A DNA stretch of 5,297 nucleotides. Origin: Kingella oralis (GTDB taxonomy: Bacteria; Pseudomonadota; Gammaproteobacteria; Burkholderiales; Neisseriaceae). The notes under the pieces are model-generated. The model saw nothing but the letters and a program-made list of their open reading frames with translations. It was not told the origin of the DNA and ran no database searches. Positions 1 to 5,251 of this stretch are shown piece by piece. Numbering within the stretch: the first letter of the stretch is position 1; each line of letters begins with the position of its first letter. Location: contig CAJPSG010000104.1 in NCBI GenBank assembly GCA_905373195.1, positions 1-5,297 of the forward strand. Reading direction: 5' to 3'. Made by a program: the position numbers and the translations under genes.

Positions 1-600
1 GAAAACCCGAATTGGGCAGTAACCGCAGATGCTGCTGCGGATATTGCCAGTCGGGTTGTGGATAGAATGGGGAAAGGGCATCATGCGAATTATGCGCATG
101 ATAGAAGCGGCGGGCAACGCACCAGCGGTGGCAGACCTGCGATTGATAGCGACCCATATAGCCCCAATAGCGTGAATAGACGTGTTGCCGCAGGCAATGC
201 CACGCGCGCAGAGTATGAAAACTCATTGCCCACCAGCATAAGCGGGCAACCTATTAGAATGCCTGATGGCAGGATTAGAAGAGTGGATGTAGATTTACAG
301 CCTACTTTGGATAATATTGCGAATAATCGTCCTGCATATGATAGAGATGGTATTCCGTACCGTAATGAAAATCGAGCTTTGCCAACAAGAAACACCTATA
401 CCGAATGGACAATCCCTACTGATGGTGTTCACGACAGGGGACCGCAACGGATTGTGCAAGGCAGTGATGGTTCACTTTATTACACGCCTAACCATTTTGG
501 CGATAGGAAAGACAATAGCGGCAGAAGACCATTAGGCAATACTTGGCGACGATTAGGACAAATAAATAACAATAATAACGGAGGAAATAACAATGACTAA
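1..600 (+). CDS. C-terminal part of a polymorphic toxin with a barnase/RNase Sa-like ribonuclease domain (5' end outside the window)
   Basis: The frame is open from the first base, so only the last 199 residues are seen. Residues of this fragment from about 100 to 168 match the ribonuclease N1/T1 (barnase/RNase Sa) pattern: YTEWT with Glu135 as the likely general base, RGPQR with Arg146 and Arg150 spaced like barnase Arg83 and Arg87, and YYTPNH with His165 as the likely general acid. Such domains cut single-stranded RNA. As the tip of a secreted or contact-delivered toxin it would act in the cytoplasm of a competing cell. Residues 20-100 are polar and rich in Arg, Asn and Gly, and look like a linker. 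The family of the delivery part (MafB, CdiA/FhaB or other) cannot be told from here. The domain is followed by an unusual tail, including PLGNTW and an Asn/Gly-rich end. The stop codon overlaps the start of a barstar-like immunity gene, which strongly supports the RNase call. Confidence 0.85.
   Translation, partial: ENPNWAVTADAAADIASRVVDRMGKGHHANYAHDRSGGQRTSGGRPAIDSDPYSPNSVNRRVAAGNATRAEYENSLPTSISGQPIRMPDGRIRRVDVDLQPTLDNIANNRPAYDRDGIPYRNENRALPTRNTYTEWTIPTDGVHDRGPQRIVQGSDGSLYYTPNHFGDRKDNSGRRPLGNTWRRLGQINNNNNGGNNND
580..584 (+). promoter_or_regulatory. Ribosome binding site of the first barstar-like gene, inside the toxin reading frame
   Basis: GGAGG lies 8 bases before the ATG at 593. It sits within the toxin's last codons, where it contributes to the Asn/Gly-rich tail. 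With the 8-base overlap of the two genes it indicates translational coupling, so that immunity protein is made whenever toxin is made. Confidence 0.75.
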
Positions 601-1063
601 ATTATATGGTTTTTTCTCTATTGCAAACCCACCTATTTATGCTGACCACAGGATAATCACAATAGACAAATCATGCGATACTTTCGAAGACATTGCCAAT
701 AAAATTGGCTATGCCTTATATCATGATATACCTAAAAAAAATCCGATCTATGACGGAACTTATTTTGGTAGCAATCCTGATAGCTTTGATGCGTGTCTTT
801 GGCGGTATTTTGCTGGTATAGAAAATACTTCGGTGCAATTAAATTTCATTGAAAAGGGCGAAAATGTTAGCGGTACAGAATTGCTAACCTATTTTGAAAT
901 TTTTGCACACTCCATTGCAGATGAAGAGCATTTTAAGGATAGATTAACGGTATATGCTTCTAAAAACATTATTCGTGTATTGGAAGAAGAATGTGGTCGG
1001 CTTAGATTTATTGAAATACATGGCGATGAAGATTGGGATGATGACCCCAATTTTCCTCGATAA
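593..1063 (+). CDS. Barstar-like immunity protein, copy 1 (probable cognate inhibitor of the adjacent RNase toxin)
   Basis: This 156-residue protein should bind and block the RNase domain encoded just upstream. Residues 21-122 follow the barstar layout: a first strand and helix (RIITIDKSCDTFEDIANKI), then YFGSNPDSFDACL at 57-69. The latter aligns with barstar YYGENLDALWDCL, the loop and helix that plug the barnase active site. Asp63 matches barstar Asp35. The position of barstar Asp39, the residue that reaches the enzyme's catalytic Arg and His, is Ala67 here, with an Asp one residue earlier (Asp66). The protein is longer than barstar (89 aa), with about 20 extra N-terminal residues and an acidic tail at 143-156 (HGDEDWDDDPNFPR). 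The start is fixed by GGAGG 8 bases upstream; the gene overlaps the toxin by 8 bases. No signal peptide or membrane segment is seen. The family call rests on motif reading by eye. Confidence 0.8.
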   Translation: MTKLYGFFSIANPPIYADHRIITIDKSCDTFEDIANKIGYALYHDIPKKNPIYDGTYFGSNPDSFDACLWRYFAGIENTSVQLNFIEKGENVSGTELLTYFEIFAHSIADEEHFKDRLTVYASKNIIRVLEEECGRLRFIEIHGDEDWDDDPNFPR

Positions 1064-1096
1064 ACAAGCAAGCGCATTTACCCATAGCTGTAAAAT
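593..1096 (+). repeat. Direct tandem duplication, unit 1 (barstar-like gene plus 3' flank)
   Basis: This unit pairs with 1190-1693 at a constant offset of 597 bases and without gaps. The encoded proteins agree at 129 of 156 positions, counted by eye. The last 75 bases of each unit (1022-1096 and 1619-1693), which cover the end of the gene and 33 bases beyond the stop, are identical. Confidence 0.9.
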
Positions 1097-1135
1097 AGGC
1101 AGCCTGAAAATTAAAAATTTGTTTTCAGGCTGCCT
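1097..1135 (+). terminator. Inverted DUS pair forming a hairpin after barstar copy 1
   Basis: The arms AGGCAGCCTGAAAA (1097-1110) and its exact reverse complement (1122-1135) make a perfect 14-bp stem with an 11-base loop. Each arm contains a full Kingella-type DUS, at 1097-1108 (+) and 1124-1135 (-). Only three T residues follow, so the U-tract is weak. Inverted DUS pairs acting as Rho-independent terminators are well known in Neisseria. Confidence 0.8.
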
Positions 1136-1150
1136 TTATGCGATGCAAAA

Positions 1151-1174
1151 CCATTAGGCAACACTTGGCTATGA
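1151..1174 (+). pseudogene. Relic of a toxin gene 3' end in front of barstar copy 2
   Basis: These bases read CCA TTA GGC AAC ACT TGG CTA TGA, giving PLGNTWL and a stop. The first 18 differ by one base from 529-546 in the toxin gene, which encodes the same PLGNTW. Similarity stops abruptly on the 5' side, just after the preceding hairpin. The stretch is best read as the truncated tail of a second toxin allele that once preceded barstar copy 2. It is short, but its position directly before a paralogous immunity gene makes chance unlikely. Confidence 0.65.
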
Positions 1175-1189
1175 CTGGAAAGGGAAATA

Positions 1190-1660
1190 ATGACTAAACT
1201 ATATGGCTTTTTTACTACTGAAAACCCAACCATTTATCCAGACCATAGGATAATCACAATAGATAAATCATGCGATACTTTAAAAGATATTGCTAATAAA
1301 ATCGGCTATGCTCTATACCACGATATGCCTGAAAAAAATTCTATCTATTATGGTACTTATTTTGGTGGCACGCCTGATAGCTTTAATGATTGTTTCCGCA
1401 GTTATTTTGCTTGTGTAGAAAATACTTCCGTGCAATTAAATTTTATTGAAAAAGGCGAAAATGTTAGTGATACAGAACTACTAACCTATTTTGAAATTTT
1501 TGCGTATTATATTGCGGATGAAGATACTTTTAATGATAGGCTAACAGTATACGCTTCTAAAAACATCATTCGTGTGTTAGAAGAGGAATGTAGGCGGCTC
1601 AGGTTTATTGAAATACACGGCGATGAAGATTGGGATGATGACCCCAATTTTCCTCGATAA
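1190..1660 (+). CDS. Barstar-like immunity protein, copy 2 (orphan paralogue)
   Basis: This 156-residue paralogue of the gene at 593-1063 has no indels against it and differs at 27 positions. Fourteen of these fall in residues 46-76, the segment aligned with barstar's active-site-plugging loop and helix, and only one in residues 116-156. Here the motif is YFGGTPDSFNDCF, so both Asp63 (barstar Asp35) and Asp67 (barstar Asp39) are present, unlike copy 1. The start ATG follows AAGGGA at 1180-1185. A toxin-gene relic lies just upstream, so the gene probably arrived with, or was displaced together with, another RNase toxin allele. It may protect against a related RNase toxin made by sister strains. 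A spare copy active on the same toxin is also possible. Confidence 0.8.
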   Translation: MTKLYGFFTTENPTIYPDHRIITIDKSCDTLKDIANKIGYALYHDMPEKNSIYYGTYFGGTPDSFNDCFRSYFACVENTSVQLNFIEKGENVSDTELLTYFEIFAYYIADEDTFNDRLTVYASKNIIRVLEEECRRLRFIEIHGDEDWDDDPNFPR

Positions 1661-1693
1661 ACAAGCAAGCGCATTTACCCATAGCTGTAAAAT
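1190..1693 (+). repeat. Direct tandem duplication, unit 2
   Basis: This is the partner of 593-1096 at a fixed 597-base offset. The identical 75-base 3' stretch runs from 1619 to 1693. After two changed bases, 12 more bases match (1696-1707), and then similarity ends inside what was the left arm of the DUS hairpin. Confidence 0.9.
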
Positions 1694-1707
1694 TAGCAGC
1701 CTGAAAA
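1694..1707 (+). other. Decayed half of a DUS hairpin after barstar copy 2
   Basis: TAGCAGCCTGAAAA matches the left arm of the hairpin at 1097-1135 except for its first two bases. No inverted partner follows before the next gene at 1753. The terminator is therefore broken here, and transcription of copy 2 may run on into the next gene. The 1661-1752 gap otherwise holds only the repeat's 3' flank and AT-rich sequence with no clear promoter. Confidence 0.6.
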
Positions 1708-1752
1708 CTAACTATCGTAATCTTATCTATCACAGCAAAATAGAAAGTAAAA

Positions 1753-2022
1753 ATGGAAGAAAAATTTTTGTTTTACATTAAGTTAGCTGGAAAATATGAA
1801 GCAACGGGCAACACAAGGCATTACTCAAATGATGCCCTATTGCCCACACCTGCCGAACTTCGCATTATGCAATATTCAGATGATAGTGGATTTTACTTAC
1901 TCTATTTTGATGAAGCAGGAAAAGAACAAACAGATACTTTTCACGACACGCTTCAACAAGCATTTCATCAAGCAGAATTTGAGTTTGGTGTGAAAGAGCA
2001 GGATTGGATAAAGCTAGCGTAA
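1753..2022 (+). CDS. Small hypothetical protein, candidate immunity protein
   Basis: This 89-residue soluble protein has no signal peptide or membrane segment and is rich in aromatic and acidic residues (for example FYLLYFDEAGKEQTD). Its C-terminal stretch, QAFHQAEFEFGVKEQDW, is likely a helix followed by a short tail. I do not recognise a named family. A weak ribosome binding site, GAAAG at 1743-1747, lies 5 bases before the ATG. No obvious promoter is visible, and because the hairpin before it has decayed it may share a transcript with barstar copy 2. Its size, composition and place in an array of immunity genes suggest an orphan immunity gene against a different toxin. That role is inferred from context alone. 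Confidence 0.6.
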   Translation: MEEKFLFYIKLAGKYEATGNTRHYSNDALLPTPAELRIMQYSDDSGFYLLYFDEAGKEQTDTFHDTLQQAFHQAEFEFGVKEQDWIKLA

Positions 2023-2058
2023 ATAGTTTGAAAAACTAACAAGCAATCAGCAACAAAT

Positions 2059-2099
2059 AAGGCAACCTGAAAACCAAAATCCCATTTTCAGGCTGCCTT
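2059..2099 (+). terminator. DUS hairpin after the 89-residue gene
   Basis: The left arm is AAGGCAACCTGAAAA (2059-2073) and the right arm TTTTCAGGCTGCCTT (2085-2099). They form a 15-bp stem with one A-C mismatch at 2065/2093 and an 11-base loop, and the right arm runs into a T tract (2098-2101). The right arm contains an exact DUS on the - strand (2087-2098). The left arm has an 11 of 12 match, so this pair is slowly decaying. Confidence 0.75.
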
Positions 2100-2131
2100 T
2101 TGATTCGCAATATAATTAAGGAATATAAACC

Positions 2132-2527
2132 ATGTGGCATGAGCTTAAATCGCAAAATGATATTGATGCTTTTATGAAAAGTGTAGCGTCATTTCATGAT
2201 GCTTGTATCACGGGACTTAGTTATACCAGCGGAACTTATGTAAATGATGATAATGCAATGGTAATGGTAACAGAGCCTTATATTTACATAACGTTCCATA
2301 GCCAAATGGCAAATTTTCCAAAATTTGAAATGGAACTAGGCTTAGTTGATAAATTCTCAATCAATCTGCATTTGGATAACTCGCTAGAAATTTACGAAGC
2401 CACATTTAAAAAGAAAGATGACGGCTTTTATTGGTACAGCGATGAATATGCTAACGGCAATTCAAACTATTGGTTTCGTTGTCAGACTATCCGCTGGCGC
2501 GAATTGCCGTTGCTGGAAAGTGAATAA
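2132..2527 (+). CDS. Hypothetical cytoplasmic protein, candidate immunity protein
   Basis: This 131-residue protein begins MWHELKSQNDIDAFM and has an FHDACI motif near residue 21, a run of likely beta strands through its middle, and a Trp/Tyr-rich end (YWYSDEY, YWFRC, IRWRE). No signal peptide or membrane segment is seen. The start is supported by AAGGA at 2118-2122, 9 bases before the ATG. The beginning, with FHD followed by a hydrophobic residue, resembles a widespread uncharacterised family that I recall from other bacteria, often near toxin genes, but I cannot name it with confidence. It lies between two DUS hairpins and is the last gene of the immunity array. Protection against an unknown toxin is inferred from position only. 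Confidence 0.6.
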   Translation: MWHELKSQNDIDAFMKSVASFHDACITGLSYTSGTYVNDDNAMVMVTEPYIYITFHSQMANFPKFEMELGLVDKFSINLHLDNSLEIYEATFKKKDDGFYWYSDEYANGNSNYWFRCQTIRWRELPLLESE

Positions 2528-2536
2528 ACATAAAAT

Positions 2537-2575
2537 AGGCAGCCTGAAAACGCATAACACATTTTCAGGCTGCCT
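2537..2575. terminator. Bidirectional DUS hairpin between the immunity array and clpB
   Basis: A perfect 14-bp stem (2537-2550 with 2562-2575) has an 11-base loop, and each arm holds an exact DUS. It lies 9 bases after the 131-residue gene on the + strand and 20 bases after the clpB stop on the - strand. A T-rich run follows in both directions (CCTTT to the right; CCTATTTT on the - strand). It probably ends both converging transcripts. Confidence 0.8.
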
Positions 2576-2595
2576 TTGCTTACTTCACAATCTAA

Positions 2596-5169
2596 TCAAT
2601 CAAAAACCAACTCCCCGCCCCGCGCTTCCACGCGAATCGTGCTTTCAGGCGCGTAACGCCCTTCCAGCAACGCTTTTGCCAATGGGTTCTCAATTTCCGA
2701 CTGAATCGCCCGTTTGAGCGGACGCGCCCCGTAAACAGGATCAAACCCAGCCTGCGCCAACACGTCCAACGCCGCATCGGAAACCACCAAATCCAAATCC
2801 TGCGCCGCCAAACGTTTTTTCAGGCTGCCTAATTGGATTTGCGCGATGCTGCGAATATTCGCCTGATTCAAGCCGTGGAACACCACCACTTCATCAATGC
2901 GGTTGATTAACTCGGGGCGGAAATACGCTTTCACATCTTCCATCACCGTTTCCTTAATCGCCGCATAATCCTCCGTGCCCATCGCCTGAATATGCTGGCT
3001 GCCGATGTTGCTGGTCATCACAATCACCGTGTTTTTAAAATCCACCGTGCGCCCCTGCCCATCGGTCAAACGCCCATCGTCCAACACTTGCAGTAAAATA
3101 TTAAACACATCGGGGTGCGCTTTTTCCACCTCGTCCAGCAAAATCACGCTATACGGTTTGCGGCGCACCTGCTCGGTTAAATAGCCGCCCTCCTCATAGC
3201 CCACATATCCGGGAGGCGCGCCGATTAAACGCGCAATGCTGTGTTTTTCCATGTATTCCGACATATCAATGCGGATTAAATGGTCTTCGCTGTCAAACAA
3301 AAAGCCTGCCAACGCCTTGCACAACTCGGTTTTGCCCACGCCAGTTGGCCCTAAAAACAGGAAGCTGCCATAAGGGCGGTTTGGGTCGGACAAACCGCTG
3401 CGGCTGCGGCGAATCGCATCGGATACCGCCCGCACCGCTTCATCTTGCCCCACCACGCGCGCGTGCAAAACTTCTTCCATTTTCAGCAATTTATCGCGCT
3501 CGCCTTCCATCATTTTGGCAACAGGAATGCCCGTCATGCGCGACACAATTTCCGCGATTTCTTCCGCGCCCACTTCGGTGCGGAACAGTGTATTTGCCTT
3601 TTTCAGGCTGCCTGAACGCTCCGCATCTTTCAATTGCAGCGTCAATTTAGGCAGCTCGCCGTATTCCAATTCCGAAGCCAAGCCATAATCGCCCGCGCGT
3701 TTGGCTTGCTCAATGCGTGTTTTCAGATTGTCAATTTGCGTTTTCAAATCGCTCATGCTTACAGAAGACGCTTTTTCCGCCTTCCAGATTTCGTCCAAAT
3801 CGGCGTATTCTTTTTCCAAGCCCGCGATTTCCTCGTCAATCAATGCCAAGCGTTTTTTGCTCGCCTCGTCCGTTTCTTTGGCAACGTGCATTTTTTCCAT
3901 TTTCAACTGGATAATGCGGCGGTCTAGCTTGTCCATTTGCTCGGGTTTGGAATCGATTTCCATTTTGATGCGGCTGGCGGCTTCGTCAATCAAATCAATG
4001 GCTTTATCGGGCAAGAAACGGTCGGTGATGTAGCGGTTGGATAATTCCGCCGCCGCCACAATCGCAGGGTCGGTAATGTCCACGCCGTGATGGATTTCGT
4101 AACGCTCTTGCAAGCCGCGCAAAATCGCAATCGTGTCTTCCACGCTCGGCTCGTTCACCAACACTTTTTGGAAACGCCGTTCCAGCGCGGCATCTTTTTC
4201 AATGTATTGGCGATATTCGTCCAACGTGGTCGCGCCGATGCAATGCAATTCGCCCCGTGCCAGCGCAGGTTTGAGCATATTGCCCGCGTCCATCGCGCCA
4301 TCGGTTTTGCCCGCGCCCACCAGCGTGTGAATTTCATCAATAAAAATCAACGTGTTGCCATCGTCTTTGGCTAAATCGTTCAACACCGCTTTCAAGCGTT
4401 CTTCAAATTCGCCGCGATATTTCGCGCCCGCAATCAACGCCGCCAAATCCAGCACCAGCAGGCGTTTGCCGCGCAGGCTTTCGGGCACTTCGCCGTTTAC
4501 AATGCGCTGCGCCAAGCCTTCCACAATCGCGGTTTTGCCCACGCCCGGTTCGCCGATGAGCACGGGGTTGTTTTTGGTGCGCCGTTGCAGTACTTGAATG
4601 GCGCGGCGAATTTCGTCATCGCGCCCGATAACGGGGTCTAGCTTGCCTTCGCGCGCGCGTTCGGTTAAATCGGTGGTGTATTTTTTCAACGCATCGCGTT
4701 GGTCTTCTGCATTGGGATTGTCCACAGTTTGTCCTTGGTTGAGTTTGTCAATCGCTTGGTTGAGCTTGGCTTCGGTTACGCCTGCGTCTTTCAAAATTTT
4801 GCCTGCGATGCCGTTTTCTTGGATTAAACCCAATAAAAACAATTCACTGGCAATGTAGGCATCGCCGCGTTTCACCGCTGCTTTGTCCATTAAATTAAGC
4901 GCGTTTTGCAGCTCGCGGCTGGGAAACATCTCGCCGCCTTGCCCCGACACTTTGGGCAGCGCGTTTAAGGCAGCCTGAACGCCTTGTTTGATTTGGGTGA
5001 TGTTACCGCCCGCCTGCACCAAAAGTGCCGCCGCGCCGCTGTCGTTGTCGTTTAACAGCGCCTGCAAAACGTGCACGGCTTCTAAATAGCCGCTGTCGTT
5101 TGCCATCGCTTGGCTTTGTGCTTCGTTTAAGGCAGCCTGAAATTTAGTGGTTAATTTGTCGTATCTCAT
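2596..5169 (-). CDS. clpB: ATP-dependent chaperone/disaggregase ClpB (Hsp100)
   Basis: This is a complete 857-residue AAA+ protein, the same length as E. coli ClpB. With DnaK-DnaJ-GrpE it pulls polypeptides out of aggregates through the pore of a cytoplasmic hexamer. The domain order is an N-terminal Clp repeat domain (about 1-145), NBD1, a coiled-coil M domain that contacts DnaK (about 400-520), and NBD2. NBD1 has Walker A GEPGVGKT at 206-213, pore loop KYRG at 250-253, Walker B with Asp278-Glu279, and Arg fingers Arg331/Arg332. NBD2 has Walker A GPTGVGKT at 607-614, pore loop GYVG at 654-657, Walker B with Asp679-Glu680, and sensor-2 GAR at 814-816. No ClpP-binding IGF/L loop is evident, as expected for ClpB rather than ClpA. 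NBD2 landmarks sit two residues later than in E. coli because of a longer linker near 515-520. The ATG at 5167-5169 follows AAGGA 10 bases upstream. Confidence 0.98.
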   Translation of the reverse strand: MRYDKLTTKFQAALNEAQSQAMANDSGYLEAVHVLQALLNDNDSGAAALLVQAGGNITQIKQGVQAALNALPKVSGQGGEMFPSRELQNALNLMDKAAVKRGDAYIASELFLLGLIQENGIAGKILKDAGVTEAKLNQAIDKLNQGQTVDNPNAEDQRDALKKYTTDLTERAREGKLDPVIGRDDEIRRAIQVLQRRTKNNPVLIGEPGVGKTAIVEGLAQRIVNGEVPESLRGKRLLVLDLAALIAGAKYRGEFEERLKAVLNDLAKDDGNTLIFIDEIHTLVGAGKTDGAMDAGNMLKPALARGELHCIGATTLDEYRQYIEKDAALERRFQKVLVNEPSVEDTIAILRGLQERYEIHHGVDITDPAIVAAAELSNRYITDRFLPDKAIDLIDEAASRIKMEIDSKPEQMDKLDRRIIQLKMEKMHVAKETDEASKKRLALIDEEIAGLEKEYADLDEIWKAEKASSVSMSDLKTQIDNLKTRIEQAKRAGDYGLASELEYGELPKLTLQLKDAERSGSLKKANTLFRTEVGAEEIAEIVSRMTGIPVAKMMEGERDKLLKMEEVLHARVVGQDEAVRAVSDAIRRSRSGLSDPNRPYGSFLFLGPTGVGKTELCKALAGFLFDSEDHLIRIDMSEYMEKHSIARLIGAPPGYVGYEEGGYLTEQVRRKPYSVILLDEVEKAHPDVFNILLQVLDDGRLTDGQGRTVDFKNTVIVMTSNIGSQHIQAMGTEDYAAIKETVMEDVKAYFRPELINRIDEVVVFHGLNQANIRSIAQIQLGSLKKRLAAQDLDLVVSDAALDVLAQAGFDPVYGARPLKRAIQSEIENPLAKALLEGRYAPESTIRVEARGGELVFD
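2819..2830 (-). repeat. DNA uptake sequence within clpB
   Basis: This is an exact AGGCAGCCTGAA on the - strand, read in frame as part of LGSLKK in the C-terminal part of ClpB. It is unpaired, so it serves uptake rather than termination. Confidence 0.85.
3602..3616. repeat. Two overlapping DUS dialects forming a palindrome in clpB
   Basis: TTCAGGCTGCCTGAA holds a Kingella-type DUS on the - strand (3602-3613) and a Simonsiella-type DUS, AGGCTGCCTGAA, on the + strand (3605-3616). The 15 bases are a perfect 7+1+7 palindrome. In ClpB the site encodes SGSLKK in the linker between the M domain and NBD2. Confidence 0.8.
4723..4736 (-). promoter_or_regulatory. Candidate internal translation start for a short ClpB isoform
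   Basis: Codon 149 is GTG (4723-4725), and AAGGA at 4732-4736 lies 6 bases upstream on the coding strand. Val149 aligns with the known internal start of E. coli clpB, just before the shared AEDQR.ALKKY sequence. A product from here would lack the N-terminal domain but keep both ATPase modules and the M domain. Its use here is inferred. Confidence 0.6.
4968..4979 (+). repeat. DNA uptake sequence within clpB
   Basis: This is an exact AGGCAGCCTGAA on the + strand. On the coding strand it is read as QAAL in VQAALNAL (N-terminal domain). Confidence 0.85.
5130..5141 (+). repeat. DNA uptake sequence at the 5' end of clpB
   Basis: This is an exact AGGCAGCCTGAA on the + strand, read on the coding strand as QAAL in FQAALNEA, residues 10-17 of ClpB. 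It is in the same orientation as the copy at 4968, 162 bases away. Confidence 0.85.
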
Positions 5170-5179
5170 GGTTTAATTT

Positions 5180-5184
5180 TCCTT
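5180..5184 (-). promoter_or_regulatory. Ribosome binding site of clpB
   Basis: AAGGA on the - strand lies 10 bases before the clpB ATG and supports the chosen start. Confidence 0.7.
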
Positions 5185-5207
5185 TTTAGAATGATTACAT
5201 GAACACA

Positions 5208-5236
5208 ATATAGGGCTGCTGTAATAAAAAAACAAG
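5208..5236 (-). promoter_or_regulatory. Candidate heat-shock (sigma-32/RpoH) promoter of clpB, overlapping a sigma-70-like one
   Basis: Read on the - strand, CTTGTTT (5230-5236), 14 bases and CCCTATAT (5208-5215) resemble the RpoH consensus CTTGAAA, 11-16 bases, CCCCATNT. The same stretch offers TTGTTT, 17 bases and TATATT for the housekeeping factor, with a weak -35. Either places transcription about 30-40 bases upstream of the clpB ATG. Heat-shock control of clpB is well established in proteobacteria; which factor acts here is inferred. Confidence 0.55.
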
Positions 5237-5244
5237 CGCGGATT

Positions 5245-5251
5245 TTCAGGC
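5245..5251 (-). repeat. Partial DUS core upstream of the clpB promoter
   Basis: Only the 3' core GCCTGAA is kept, preceded by GA instead of the AGGCA of the full 12-mer. It may be a degenerate DUS or chance. Nothing else is identified between here and the right edge. Confidence 0.3.

Noticed and set aside
90..395. A 101-codon open frame on the - strand.
   Set aside because: It lies wholly inside the toxin frame, which has clear RNase motifs; it has no supporting features.
954..1157. A 67-codon open frame on the + strand, out of frame with barstar copy 1.
   Set aside because: It overlaps the end of the immunity gene and then translates the DUS hairpin, which is a structural element.
1097..2575. 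Repeated hairpins considered as a CRISPR-like array or mobile-element ends.
   Set aside because: The spacing is irregular, the spacers are whole genes, and the repeats are exact uptake sequences. No transposase or target-site duplication is seen.
2643..2656. TTTCAGGCGCG near the clpB 3' end as another DUS.
   Set aside because: Only the first seven bases of the reverse DUS match; the rest is unrelated.
2418..2717. A 99-codon open frame on the + strand running into clpB.
   Set aside because: It crosses the DUS hairpin and the clpB 3' end in antisense and is a shadow frame.
3345..4858. Several + strand open frames of 65-110 codons antisense to clpB.
   Set aside because: Long antisense frames are expected opposite a GC-rich conserved gene, and none shows a ribosome binding site or domain.
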